From contig CAYRDX010000018.1 in the NCBI GenBank assembly GCA_964423205.1, forward strand, positions 1-64,000: DNA of 64,000 bases, in the 5' to 3' direction. The position numbers were made by a program, and so were the translations under genes. A model generated the notes under the pieces. That model did not search any database. It worked only from the letters and a program-made list of their open reading frames with translations, and had not been told where the DNA came from. Positions 25,834-34,543 of the stretch are shown piece after piece (positions within the stretch are counted from its first letter, which is position 1; each line of letters opens with the position of its first letter). This stretch comes from UBA6168 sp964423205. Its GTDB lineage: Bacteria > Bacteroidota > Bacteroidia > Chitinophagales > Saprospiraceae.

Positions 25834-27258
25834 ATGTTGCAATACATCATCAAACGCATACTGCTTTTTATTCCAACCCTGCTGGTTGTCAGTTTGCTGG
25901 CCTTCGGGCTGAGCAAACTGGCACCTGGCGATCCGGTAATGCAATACTTGGTTGTTGACCCCTTAGGCACCATTTCTACTCCCTCCGATTTACTGTCTGC
26001 CGAAAGAGCTTATCAGCAGGCTTCCAGCACACTGAACCTCGACAAACCGGCATTTTATTTCAGTTTGATTCCAAAGGCGTTTCCTGACACCCTGCACAAA
26101 ATAGCCATAAAACCACGTCGCGAAACCCTTAAAAAGCTCACTGCACAATATGGCAATTGGAGCGCTGTAGAACTTTATTACCGGAAAATCAGGGACCTCG
26201 AAGTGAAATACCTGGAGTTGCCTTCTACTATAAGACGGGCAACTCCGGCATTCAAGCAATCCATTCGCGACCTGTACATCAGTCATCGCGAGCAAGCCAT
26301 TCTTGCCCGCCTTTCCGAAATGGAAACAGACCTGAACAGGGATTCCACTCTGAAAAAGGGACTTGGCACAAACTTCACCGGTTTAAGAGACAGTTATAAT
26401 AACCTACTGAGTAACGCTTCTCCCCAACTGATGACCGTTCCCTCATTTCGATGGCATGGATTAAATAACCAATACCATCAATGGATCGGTTCTTTCGCCA
26501 GGGGTGATTTTGGGGTGTCTGTTTACGAGCGACTTCCGGTTGCCAGAAAGATAAAGCCTGCTTTGTTCTGGACCCTCGTCATCAACCTGAGCGCCATTTT
26601 TTTGGCATTTGCAATAGCTATCCCCATTGGGGTAAAGGCAGCAACTAATCGCGGCAAGCGATTCGACAAGATTTCAACTTTCGGTCTGTTTTCGCTTTAC
26701 TCCTTGCCTTCATTTTGGGTCGGAACCATGTTGTTGATTTTTTTCACCACCCGGGAGTATGGTATGAAAATATTTGCCGGAATCGGATTAGGCAATATTC
26801 CTTCCGAGGCAGCATGGTATTCTAAAATCTGGCTGGCGGCCCCACACCTCATACTGCCGGTTCTTTGCATTACTTACCCAGCCTTGGCCTTTATATCCCG
26901 GCAAATGCGGGGTAGTATGACCAAAGAATTGGCGAAGGAATATGTCAGAACAGCCAAAGCAAAAGGCCTATCAGAGAAGGATGTTATCTGGAAACATGCT
27001 TTTCGCAATGCCTTGTTCCCCATCATCACACTGATAGGCTCTGTTTTTCCGGCGGCCATTGCCGGCTCCGTTGCGATTGAATACATCTTCAACATTCCTG
27101 GAATGGGCTGGCTCACTCTGCAGGCCATTTTTCAGAAAGATTGGCCAATCGTGTTTACTGTGTTGATGCTGGGTGCCTTGCTTACGATTATAGGAATGTT
27201 GGTAGCTGATATTCTCTATGCTGTCGCAGACCCACGGGTAAAGTATGGAAGAAAATAA
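25834..27258 (+). CDS. ABC transporter permease, DppB type, with large periplasmic insertion
   Basis: The 474-residue protein starts as DppB/OppB do (MLQYIIKRILLFIPTLLVVS, then FGLSKLAPGDPV). The permease core resumes only near residue 210 (WIGSFARGDFGVSV), so about 160 extra residues (about 50-205, rich in charged helical sequence) sit in the first periplasmic loop. Typical family members are about 310-340 residues. The coupling motif KEYVRTAKAKGLSEKDVIWKHAFRNALFP contacts the ATPase. It pairs with the next gene as the transmembrane heterodimer of a peptide-type importer. The insertion could contact the lipoprotein SBP or the cell wall; that is inference. Confidence 0.92.
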   Translation: MLQYIIKRILLFIPTLLVVSLLAFGLSKLAPGDPVMQYLVVDPLGTISTPSDLLSAERAYQQASSTLNLDKPAFYFSLIPKAFPDTLHKIAIKPRRETLKKLTAQYGNWSAVELYYRKIRDLEVKYLELPSTIRRATPAFKQSIRDLYISHREQAILARLSEMETDLNRDSTLKKGLGTNFTGLRDSYNNLLSNASPQLMTVPSFRWHGLNNQYHQWIGSFARGDFGVSVYERLPVARKIKPALFWTLVINLSAIFLAFAIAIPIGVKAATNRGKRFDKISTFGLFSLYSLPSFWVGTMLLIFFTTREYGMKIFAGIGLGNIPSEAAWYSKIWLAAPHLILPVLCITYPALAFISRQMRGSMTKELAKEYVRTAKAKGLSEKDVIWKHAFRNALFPIITLIGSVFPAAIAGSVAIEYIFNIPGMGWLTLQAIFQKDWPIVFTVLMLGALLTIIGMLVADILYAVADPRVKYGRK

Positions 27259-28575
27259 TTGAACAATTTATCATTGAATACAGAATCCGGACATAGCAAC
27301 CTTGCTGAGAAGTTTACCCAAACAAAGGGAAAACCGGAAAAAGTATGGAACCAAAGGTTTCGCAAAAACCGGGCGGCTTTCTGGTCCTTTCAGATTCTGT
27401 ATGTGTTGGTATTTGTGGCCATCTTCGGCGATTTCATTGCCAATGAAAAACCACTGTATTGCAGGATTGATGGAAAATCCATGTTTCCTGTATTGAAGCA
27501 ATATGCAGTGGACCTGGGTATGAGCACTTGGGAAGCCCGCTTTGTGCAGATGGAATGGAAAGACCACAATTATCAATCAGTCATCTACCCTCCCATTCCT
27601 TATTCTGCCACCACTATTGACCTGCCTAACGGCAATTATAAAAGTCCTTTTGCCGCGCAAAAAGTGGAGTCATGGCGTTGGCGGCATTGGTTGGGCACTG
27701 ACAGGTTGGGCCATGATGTGTTGGCAGGATTAATTTCAGGGACCCGGGTTGCACTACTGGTTGGACTGATAGCAATGGCGGTAGCTTCTGTGATTGGAAT
27801 TTTCCTCGGTTCATTGGGTGGCTATTTTGGAGACAGTGGATTTCGCATAAGCCATCTTAAATTATGGATACTTCTGTTATCGTTGCCCTTTGCATGGTTC
27901 TTTGCGATTAGTGCGAGGAGTTATGAATTATCGGAAGCTAATTCCGGCATGGAACATTCTAAAAGTGCTGTGATCTTTATTTCAGTAATAATTACAGCGT
28001 ATTTATTGGCAATCGTAATTATAAAAATCGCGTCTCGCTTCAAACCCAACTTTCTTCTCAAAAAATTGACCTTTCCGCTCGACCTCCTCGTCATGCGAAC
28101 CATTGAAATCTTCAATTCCATCCCCGGCCTTTTGTTATTGCTGGCTTTTGTGGCTGTGCTGGAAAAAAGCTCTGTTTTTTATGTTATGCTCATCATTGGC
28201 CTCATCCGGTGGACCGGAATAGCGAGGTTCATGCGGGCGGAAATGCTCAGAATACGCAACCTCGAATACATAGAATCAGCTCGAGCCATGGGATTCAGCC
28301 CATCCAGAATTCTGTTTCGGCACGCCTTGCCGAATGCCCTTGGCCCGGTGCTTATCACCATTGCCTTTGGCATGGCATCCGCTATACTGCTGGAAAGCAC
28401 CTTATCATTTCTTGGAATTGGCGTTGCAGATGAAACAGTTACGTGGGGAAAACTACTTTCAGAAGCCCGGCGTTACCCCAGCGCCTGGTGGCTGGCCATT
28501 TTTCCGGGAGCAGCTATCTTTATTGCGGTTACTGTCTTTAATATGATCGGTGAAGGTTTAGAAGAAAAAAAATAG
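27259..28575 (+). CDS. ABC transporter permease, DppC type, with extra segments
   Basis: The 438-residue protein is the DppC-like partner. Its coupling loop LEYIESARAMGFSPSRILFRHALPNALGP and the C-terminal LLESTLSFLGIGVADETVTWGKLL are diagnostic. It is longer than the usual ~300 residues: a periplasmic segment (about 62-140) follows the first helix, and an added hydrophobic stretch (about 197-265) with two helices splits the core. The start is TTG at 27259, immediately after the TAA of the preceding gene; the first in-frame ATG lies beyond helix 1 and would truncate the protein. Tight spacing implies translational coupling with the DppB gene. Confidence 0.9.
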   Translation: MNNLSLNTESGHSNLAEKFTQTKGKPEKVWNQRFRKNRAAFWSFQILYVLVFVAIFGDFIANEKPLYCRIDGKSMFPVLKQYAVDLGMSTWEARFVQMEWKDHNYQSVIYPPIPYSATTIDLPNGNYKSPFAAQKVESWRWRHWLGTDRLGHDVLAGLISGTRVALLVGLIAMAVASVIGIFLGSLGGYFGDSGFRISHLKLWILLLSLPFAWFFAISARSYELSEANSGMEHSKSAVIFISVIITAYLLAIVIIKIASRFKPNFLLKKLTFPLDLLVMRTIEIFNSIPGLLLLLAFVAVLEKSSVFYVMLIIGLIRWTGIARFMRAEMLRIRNLEYIESARAMGFSPSRILFRHALPNALGPVLITIAFGMASAILLESTLSFLGIGVADETVTWGKLLSEARRYPSAWWLAIFPGAAIFIAVTVFNMIGEGLEEKK

Positions 28576-28583
28576 CTCTCTTC

Positions 28584-28627
28584 CTCCGATAGCTATCGGG
28601 CCAAACTTCCTCCGATAGCTATCGGAG
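28584..28627. repeat. Two CCGATAGCTATCGG palindromes between convergent genes
   Basis: The palindrome occurs at 28586-28599 and, as an 18-bp perfect palindrome, at 28610-28627, 26 bases apart. It is the same core as in the repeats at 20.6-21.0 kb. Placed between converging genes, these hairpins may act as transcription end points. Confidence 0.7.
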
Positions 28628-28632
28628 CCAAA

Positions 28633-28854
28633 CTAGTTCACTTTCGTCTTCTTCTTCATGTCCTTTGGAAAAAGCCCGGAGCGAGTTTTAGATGTGGGAT
28701 ATTGGCCTTTTTTGTTGGGCTTGACGTGAACTCCTTCATTGATGGGACAGCCAGTCCCGCGATTGCACGAAAAGCTCAAAATCGAAACCATGAAAAGCAG
28801 GAATACCAGCTTCAGAAACTGGTTGATTTTTTTCGATATGAGCGCCGTTTTCAT
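28633..28854 (-). CDS. Small putative lipoprotein
   Basis: From the ATG at 28854 the product has 73 residues. KTALISKKINQFLKLVFLLF and the following VSILSFSC form a basic n-region, a hydrophobic core and a lipobox-like end. The short mature part (NRGTGCPINEGVHVKPNKKG and a basic tail ending KDMKKKTKVN) is hydrophilic, with a GCP motif that I have seen in small Bacteroidota lipoproteins of unknown role. An in-frame ATG at 28875 is an alternative. The frame stays open farther upstream, but that extension would destroy the signal. It is convergent with the ABC operon and divergent from HU. Confidence 0.55.
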   Translation of the reverse strand: MKTALISKKINQFLKLVFLLFMVSILSFSCNRGTGCPINEGVHVKPNKKGQYPTSKTRSGLFPKDMKKKTKVN

Positions 28855-28958
28855 GCCTTTCCTTTCAATCTGCATAGTAAAATTAGTTTTAATGCATCCT
28901 ATAAACGCCAAAATCGCTGAAATCCGCATAAAATAAGGGATTTTTATGATAAAAACTC

Positions 28959-28987
28959 TTGAATACAAATAAGCTTATATAAATTTG
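28959..28987 (+). promoter_or_regulatory. Promoter of the HU gene
   Basis: TTG at 28959-28961 and TAAATTTG at 28980-28987 are 18 bases apart, an exact match to the Bacteroidota promoter pattern. They lie 42 bases before the HU ATG. Confidence 0.7.
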
Positions 28988-29029
28988 TGCCTCTTACATT
29001 CTAATTTTTATTCATTAAAAACTGCAAAA

Positions 29030-29302
29030 ATGAACAAAGGAGATCTTATTAACAAAGTTGCAGAAAGCACTGGCCTCACCAAAACTCAGTCAACCTCTGC
29101 TGTTAATGCTGTATTGGATGCTGTTTCTGGTAGCCTTACCAAAGGTGATAAAGTAACTCTTATCGGTTTCGGAACTTTCTCAGTTGCCAGAAGAGAAGCC
29201 CGTACTGGCCGCAACCCACAAACAGGTAAAGCCATCAAGATAGCTGCTAAGAGCTCTGTGAAGTTTAAAGCAGGTAAGGAGCTTACCGATTCTGTGAACT
29301 AA
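29030..29302 (+). CDS. HU family DNA-binding protein
   Basis: The 90-residue protein is a canonical HU subunit: MNKGDLINKVAESTGLTKTQ helices, the VTLIGFGTFSVARREARTGR core, the NPQTG at the tip of the DNA-clasping arm, and the C-terminal FKAGKELTDSVN. HU dimers bend and compact DNA in the nucleoid. I start at the ATG at 29030, which gives the family N-terminus; the open frame extends 15 codons further but without similarity. The gene is monocistronic, with a strong promoter at 28959-28987 and an intrinsic terminator at 29331-29371, as expected for an abundant protein. Confidence 0.97.
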   Translation: MNKGDLINKVAESTGLTKTQSTSAVNAVLDAVSGSLTKGDKVTLIGFGTFSVARREARTGRNPQTGKAIKIAAKSSVKFKAGKELTDSVN

Positions 29303-29330
29303 ACAGAAACCAAAGATTTAAACTCTGTCG

Positions 29331-29371
29331 GGGGCAATCTGAATTTATCAGGTTGCCCCTGTCATTTTTAT
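29331..29371 (+). terminator. Intrinsic terminator of the HU gene
   Basis: GGGGCAATCTGA (29331-29342) pairs with TCAGGTTGCCCC (29348-29359) over 12 bp with one G-U pair and a 5-base loop, followed by a T-rich run. Confidence 0.85.
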
Positions 29372-29386
29372 TCAACCGGAAAGCGC

Positions 29387-29394
29387 TACTTTTG
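29387..29394 (+). promoter_or_regulatory. -7 element (TACTTTTG) of the trans-sulfuration gene
   Basis: TACTTTTG matches TAnnTTTG and lies 40 bases before the ATG at 29435, just after the HU terminator. The -33 region is T-rich without a clear TTG. Confidence 0.45.
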
Positions 29395-29434
29395 GGGCCT
29401 TTATTTTTCAACGATACTTTGAAACATCTTTTTT

Positions 29435-30580
29435 ATGAAATTCAATACGAAAACAATACATGCGGGAGTGGAACCCGATCCGAGTACGGGGGCAGTTATG
29501 ACTCCTATATATCAGACTTCCACCTATGCACAGGAGGCGCCGGGTGTTCATAAAGGTTATGAATACGCCAGAACACAAAACCCTACCAGAATAGCTCTGG
29601 AGAATAATCTGGCAGCATTGGAAAATGGCGCTGAAGGAATTTGCTTTGGCAGTGGAATGGCTGCAATGGATGCCATACTTAAATTGCTAAATGCCGGCGA
29701 TGAAGTATTAGCAACCAACGACCTCTATGGTGGTTCATACCGCATCATTACCAAAATATATGAGCGCTTCGGGTTAATGGGTCAATTCATTCCCATGTAC
29801 AATGCAGGTGATGTAGAAAGATTCATTTCCCCAAAGACTAAATTGTTATGGATTGAAACGCCGACTAATCCCATGCTGAACATCGTGGATATTGAGGCTA
29901 TTTGCAAGATAGCTCGTAAGCATGGCATCCTGACTTGTGTTGACAATACCTTTGCTTCGCCCTACCTGCAAAATCCACTTGACCTTGGAGCAGATATGGT
30001 TGTGCATTCGGCAACAAAATATCTCGGCGGCCATTCTGATACTGTCCTGGGAGCTGTGGTTGTAAAGGAAGCGGAAGTAGGTCATCGCCTGCATTTCATA
30101 CAAAATGCTTCCGGTGCGGTTCCCGGTCCAATGGATTGTTTCCTGGTATTACGCGGAATTAAAACTCTTCACCTCCGCGTGGAAAGGGCTTGCCAAAACG
30201 CAGAAAAAATTGCACGGCACCTTAAAGACCATCCCAAAGTAAGCAAAGTGTTCTGGCCGGGATTCGAAAATCATCCGGGACATGAAGTGGCCAAGAGACA
30301 AATGAGAGGTTTTGGGGCAATGGTTTCTTTTGATTTGAAAAACGACAGCTTTGACGCCGCTGAAAAGGTGTTGAGTAATACTTCCATTTTTACACTTGCC
30401 GAATCACTGGGTGGGGTAGAATCACTCATCGGTCATCCGGCATCCATGACTCATGCATCTATCCCAAAAGAAGACAGGCTTAGAGTTGGTCTGACCGACT
30501 CTTTAATCCGCCTGAGCATTGGAGTGGAAGATATCGAAGACCTGATTAAAGATTTGGATAACGCACTTGAAAAAGCATAA
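29435..30580 (+). CDS. Cys/Met trans-sulfuration enzyme (cystathionine gamma-synthase / gamma-lyase / beta-lyase type)
   Basis: The 381-residue PLP enzyme has the full family signature: TKTIHAGVEPDPSTGAVMTP, YEYARTQNPTR (the active-site Tyr and Arg that reach across the dimer), FGSGMAA, ETPTNPMLNI, CVDNTFASPYLQNPL and HSATKYLGGHSD with the PLP lysine Lys195. The C-terminal SLGGVESLIGHPASMTH contains the substrate carboxylate site. The sequence does not separate cystathionine gamma-synthase from gamma-lyase; the family makes or breaks cystathionine in methionine and cysteine metabolism. It stands alone between HU and the GMC gene, with its own -7 element and a strong hairpin after the stop. 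Confidence 0.92.
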   Translation: MKFNTKTIHAGVEPDPSTGAVMTPIYQTSTYAQEAPGVHKGYEYARTQNPTRIALENNLAALENGAEGICFGSGMAAMDAILKLLNAGDEVLATNDLYGGSYRIITKIYERFGLMGQFIPMYNAGDVERFISPKTKLLWIETPTNPMLNIVDIEAICKIARKHGILTCVDNTFASPYLQNPLDLGADMVVHSATKYLGGHSDTVLGAVVVKEAEVGHRLHFIQNASGAVPGPMDCFLVLRGIKTLHLRVERACQNAEKIARHLKDHPKVSKVFWPGFENHPGHEVAKRQMRGFGAMVSFDLKNDSFDAAEKVLSNTSIFTLAESLGGVESLIGHPASMTHASIPKEDRLRVGLTDSLIRLSIGVEDIEDLIKDLDNALEKA

Positions 30581-30594
30581 GATAGGTAAAGCCA

Positions 30595-30627
30595 GGATTA
30601 CCGAAATTCATAAAATTTCGGTAATCC
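30595..30627 (+). terminator. Strong hairpin after the trans-sulfuration gene
   Basis: A perfect 13-bp stem (GGATTACCGAAAT, 30595-30607, with 30615-30627) encloses a 7-base loop. No T tract follows, so it may end transcripts inefficiently or stabilise 3' ends. Confidence 0.6.
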
Positions 30628-30778
30628 GTTCCGGCTATTGAGTTTATACCTTCAGTTCGATCATCGTCTTTGATTGGACAAACATTTCCTGCTTTTTTTT
30701 CCTAATGCACGTGCTTCGTTCTACCTTGGCAAGCGACAAAGCACTACCCTTTTATTAATACCCTTACTGATTAGTACA

Positions 30779-32506
30779 ATGAGCAACATCAATGGCAAAT
30801 GGCAGCAGGAGAATACTTTTGACGCAATAGTTGTAGGCAGTGGAATAAGCGGGGGCTGGGCAGCAAAGGAACTTTCCGAAAAGGGACTAAAAACACTGGT
30901 ACTCGAAAGAGGCAGAATGGTCAAACACGTCGTTAACTACCCTACCATGTTGCTCAATCCCTGGGAGTTGAAATTTGCCGACAGGGTACCACCTGAAGAA
31001 ATTGAAAAGCATTACGCTGTACAAAACCGGACAGGTTACACCATCAAACAAAGCCAAAAACACTGGTTTGTCAAAGATGATGAACATCCCTACACGGAAG
31101 TAAAGCGTTTCGATTGGATGCGTGGCTATCACGTTGGTGGAAGGTCGTTAACCTGGGGACGCCAGAGTTACCGTTGGAGTGAAATGGATTTCGAAGCTAA
31201 TGTACAGGAAGGTATTGCCATTGATTGGCCTATCCGCTATAAAGACCTGGCACCCTGGTACGACTATGTCGAAACCTTCATTGGGGTAAGTGGTCAAACA
31301 GAGGGTTTAAAGCAATTGCCCGATGGAAAATTTCAACCCCCAATGCAGATGAACTGCCTGGAAGTTGATGTCAAATCGAAAATAGAGGCAAAGTTTCGCG
31401 GAAGAAAAATGACTCTTGGCCGCGCAGCGCATCTGACCAAGGTTTCTGAACAACAGGAACAACTTGGTCGGAGCAGATGTCAGTACCGGAATCTTTGTAT
31501 GCGCGGGTGCCCCTATGGAGGTTATTTTTCCAGCAATAGCAGCACCTTAGTAGCTGCTGAAAAAAGCGGCAACATGACCCTCCGTCCCAATTCAATCGTT
31601 CATTCACTTCTTTACGATTCCGAAAAAGGTAAAGCGACAGGAGTTAAGGTTTTGGACGCTGAAACAAACGAGGAAATGGAATTTTACGCCAAAGTCATTT
31701 TCCTCAATGCTTCTGCTTTCAACTCTACCCTCATTCTGATGAATTCCACCAGCGAACGCTTTCCCAACGGAATGGGAAATGACAGCGACCAGATGGGGCG
31801 AAATGTCATGGACCACCATTTCAGAGTGGGAGCGGAGGGATTTTCGGATGACTTCACAGACCGGTATTACGCTGGACGCAGACCTAATGGAATCTATATT
31901 CCACGCTTCAGAAATATTGACCCCCAAAGCAAAAGGTCCGACTTCATCAGAGGATATGGTTATCAGGGCAGTGCCAGCAGACAAAATTGGCAGCGAAATG
32001 TGGCAGAATTGGGAATTGGTGAATCGCTGAAAGACACACTCACGTATCCGGGACGCTGGAGGATGGGTATTGGAGCATTTGGTGAAATGTTGCCCCATCC
32101 TGATAACCGGATTTACCTGAACAAAGAAGTTAAGGATAAATGGGGTATGCCAACACTATCCATTGATGTGCAGCTACGGGAAAATGAATTGGCCATGCGC
32201 GTTGATATGAAAGAAGCAGCACAGGAAATGCTGGAGGCAGCCGGACTGAAAGAAGTGGTGCAAACTGACAACGATTATGCTCCAGGGCTTGGCATCCACG
32301 AAATGGGTACTGCCCGAATGGGAAGAGACCCAAAAACTTCGGTGTTAAATGCCTGGAACCAGGTTCATGCCGTTCCCAACGTGTTCGTCACTGATGGGGC
32401 CTGCATGACATCCTCCGCCTGTCAAAACCCCTCACTAACTTATATGGCCTTGACCGCCAGGGCAGCAAAATTTGCCGTAGATGAACTTAAGAAAATGAAT
32501 CTTTAA
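30779..32506 (+). CDS. GMC family oxidoreductase (flavoprotein subunit)
   Basis: I start at the ATG at 30779 (575 residues). The open frame begins 35 codons earlier, but a -7-like element (TACCTTGG, 30722-30729) lies in that extension, and homologous proteins start close to the FAD motif. Visible motifs: VVGSGISGGWAAKELSEKG (FAD binding), HVGGRSLTWGRQSYR, NLCMRGCPYGGYFSS, and the C-terminal GIHEMGTARMGRDP and CQNPSLTYMALTARAA with the catalytic His/Asn region. The protein belongs to the GMC type of sugar and polyol dehydrogenases that work with a gluconate-2-dehydrogenase-like subunit 3, encoded 48 bases downstream. A cytochrome subunit is not encoded here. It probably acts on a sugar or alcohol in the periplasm. 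Confidence 0.9.
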   Translation: MSNINGKWQQENTFDAIVVGSGISGGWAAKELSEKGLKTLVLERGRMVKHVVNYPTMLLNPWELKFADRVPPEEIEKHYAVQNRTGYTIKQSQKHWFVKDDEHPYTEVKRFDWMRGYHVGGRSLTWGRQSYRWSEMDFEANVQEGIAIDWPIRYKDLAPWYDYVETFIGVSGQTEGLKQLPDGKFQPPMQMNCLEVDVKSKIEAKFRGRKMTLGRAAHLTKVSEQQEQLGRSRCQYRNLCMRGCPYGGYFSSNSSTLVAAEKSGNMTLRPNSIVHSLLYDSEKGKATGVKVLDAETNEEMEFYAKVIFLNASAFNSTLILMNSTSERFPNGMGNDSDQMGRNVMDHHFRVGAEGFSDDFTDRYYAGRRPNGIYIPRFRNIDPQSKRSDFIRGYGYQGSASRQNWQRNVAELGIGESLKDTLTYPGRWRMGIGAFGEMLPHPDNRIYLNKEVKDKWGMPTLSIDVQLRENELAMRVDMKEAAQEMLEAAGLKEVVQTDNDYAPGLGIHEMGTARMGRDPKTSVLNAWNQVHAVPNVFVTDGACMTSSACQNPSLTYMALTARAAKFAVDELKKMNL

Positions 32507-32554
32507 GGAGCGTAATCCAGTTACTAATCCCGCTTCACTTATTAATCATTGGTT

Positions 32555-33118
32555 ATGGACAGAAGAAAAGCTATCAAAAATACCGCTTTAATTATGGGAG
32601 GAGCATTGGCCTCCGGCTCAGTATTGGGCATTATGAATGGTTGTAAAGCAGATCCTAAAATTGGTTTTGAACCTGTTTTCCTGAAAATCAAAGAAGCGAG
32701 AATTATCGAGGCTTTGGTGGATCGAATTATCCCGGCTACCAAAACACCGGGAGCAGTGGAGGCAGGTGTGCCCGCATTTCTCGATAAGATGCTGTCGGAA
32801 TATTTTCCGGAAAAGGAGAAAAAAATATTCAAGGATGGTCTGGTGAAACTGGATGCCGACGCCAAGGCAGCTTTTGATAAGCCTTTCATTGAATTGGAAG
32901 CTTCGCAAAAAGACGAACTATTAATGGAATACGATACCAACAGTTATAAGAATCCGGATGCGGAACCTGATTTTTTCAGACTGGCCAAAGAACTCACCAT
33001 ACTTGGATTTTTCACAACTGAAATTGGCGCAACCGAAGTTCTGTATTTCGACCCCGTACCGGAAAATTACCAGGGCTGTATTGATTTCGCATTGGTTGGC
33101 AGGTCTTGGGCGACTTGA
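32555..33118 (+). CDS. Gluconate 2-dehydrogenase subunit 3 family protein (Tat-exported)
   Basis: The start is the ATG at 32555, 187 residues, rather than a TTG two codons earlier. The N-terminus MDRRKAIKNTALIMGGALAS has a twin-arginine followed by a hydrophobic stretch, as expected for Tat export, and MNGCKAD resembles a lipobox. The rest (EARIIEALVDRIIPATKTPGA, AGVPAFLDKMLSEYFP, LTILGFFTTEIGATEVLYFD) matches the small subunit of membrane sugar dehydrogenases. The family's subunit 3 is thought to carry the co-folded GMC subunit out through Tat. The pairing with the preceding GMC gene is therefore functionally coherent. Confidence 0.9.
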   Translation: MDRRKAIKNTALIMGGALASGSVLGIMNGCKADPKIGFEPVFLKIKEARIIEALVDRIIPATKTPGAVEAGVPAFLDKMLSEYFPEKEKKIFKDGLVKLDADAKAAFDKPFIELEASQKDELLMEYDTNSYKNPDAEPDFFRLAKELTILGFFTTEIGATEVLYFDPVPENYQGCIDFALVGRSWAT

Positions 33119-33199
33119 TGTTGTTTGATGTTGTTTGATGGTCGTTTGAAGGTTGTTTGAAGGTTGTTTGAAGGTCGCTTGAGGGGTTTGAAGGTTGCA
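33113..33199. repeat. Simple tandem repeat of TTGTTTGATG / TTGTTTGAAGG units
   Basis: Roughly eight imperfect 10-11-base units follow the subunit 3 stop codon. Together with AT-rich sequence they fill the 223-base gap before the endonuclease gene. No other feature is visible there. Confidence 0.75.
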
Positions 33200-33316
33200 A
33201 ACTCCTTATTTTGTTTTACATCAATTTGACACAGCTCGGTGTACGTTCTTTCATCTAACTGTGTCTTCTCAGTGAAGTTCTGTGTAACTAACCGTAAAAA
33301 TCTGTATTTCGAAAAA

Positions 33317-34424
33317 ATGAGAATGAGTAAAATCCTGCCTGATGATGTTGCTTTGGGTTGGAACCAGTCAAATTATCACGGCCCAATTACATCAACCAGT
33401 ATTCCCCGGAGTTCAGGGAGAGGCCTTAATGGATAAGGTAATTGACACCTACAAACCTCTGGTTCTAATGCCTCAGGCTATGGGACGGGATACACTGTTT
33501 GGGAAAATTGACAACACTAACGACAGCCTTACCTGCATTTATACAGGTTACACCATCTGGCTCAACCCCACACAGGACCCCACTCAGGCAGCTTTCCAGA
33601 ATAATGGCCCCAATGCTATCAACACGGAACACACCTACCCACAAAGCCTGGGAGCTACCGGGATTGCCGAAGGCGATCTGCATCACTTATACCCCAGCAG
33701 GGCAGATGTAAATAATGCACGGGGTAACTCTCCCTTTGCAGAAATCCCTAACCACGAAACCGAGACCTGGTATTATCTGAACTTAAAGTCCAATTCAAAA
33801 CCAACTCAACACATCGATTGGTACAGTGAAAAAAAAGGTGATCTTTTTGAGCCCAGGGAAGATGCCAAAGGCAACATTGCCCGCTCCATGATGTATTTCT
33901 ACATGATGTACAAACCTCAGGCGGACCAGGTTAATCCGACTTTTTTCGAAAAACAGCGCAAAAATCTATGTGAGTGGCACATACTCGACCCGGTTGACCA
34001 AAAGGAATGGGACAGGACCTGGAAAATAGCCAAATATCAGGAAAACAAACCAAATCCGTTTGTGCTCGATTGCAGCCTTGCAGAACGGATCTATTGCAAA
34101 GAGTTTGGCAAAACCTGTCTGACCGGCACCAAGGAGAATCGTGAAAATCGATCGGGGCTCAACCTCCGTGTTTACCCAAATCCTGCCAACCAGAAGGCAA
34201 TAATTCAGTGGGATGTAGCGGAGGCAGGAATTATGTCAATCGAAGTTGTTGACTTACTTGGTCGCCGAGAACTTTTGTCAGAGGAAAAAGTTGTTGCAGG
34301 AAAAAGTCAAATTGAATTTGAAACTATAAGCCATGGTGCAAATAGATTCATTGCCATCAGATGTCTTTATGATAATGGCAAAACAATCTACAGTAAATCG
34401 GTGCCTCTATTGTTGAATCATTAA
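33317..34424 (+). CDS. Endonuclease I family nuclease with T9SS type A sorting tail; apparent frameshift in the signal peptide
   Basis: The uninterrupted frame begins at the ATG at 33342 (360 residues), whose N-terminus MMLLWVGTSQIITAQ lacks a basic n-region. In another frame, the ATG at 33317 reads MRMSKILP up to 33340; dropping the single G at 33341 joins the two into a complete signal peptide. The mature protein is an EndA/NucM-type endonuclease: INTEHTYPQSLG and GDLHHLYPSRADVNNARGN carry the active-site histidines and asparagines. Residues about 275-360 (LRVYPNPANQKAIIQWDVAE to the end) are a T9SS type A sorting domain. It is probably a secreted DNase/RNase. Either the start is at 33342, or the sequence has a one-base error or mutation. 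Confidence 0.88.
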
Positions 34425-34480
34425 CTACGAAACAGGTATTTCTACCAGCCTGTAAATGAGTTTTCCAAATTGCGGAAAAT

Positions 34481-34508
34481 AAAAAACCGGGCACCACAGG
34501 GCACCCGG
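34481..34508 (-). terminator. Intrinsic terminator of the coiled-coil protein gene
   Basis: On the minus strand CCGGGTGCC pairs with GGTGCCCGG (two G-U pairs) around a 4-base loop and is followed by six Ts. Confidence 0.75.
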
Positions 34509-34543
34509 CATTTCGACATAAAAGGGTTATTTCTTAACGTGAT

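Noticed and set aside
33239..33436. Alternative open frame over the start of the endonuclease gene
   Set aside because: Only its MRMSKILP portion is meaningful as part of the shifted signal peptide; the rest lacks similarity.
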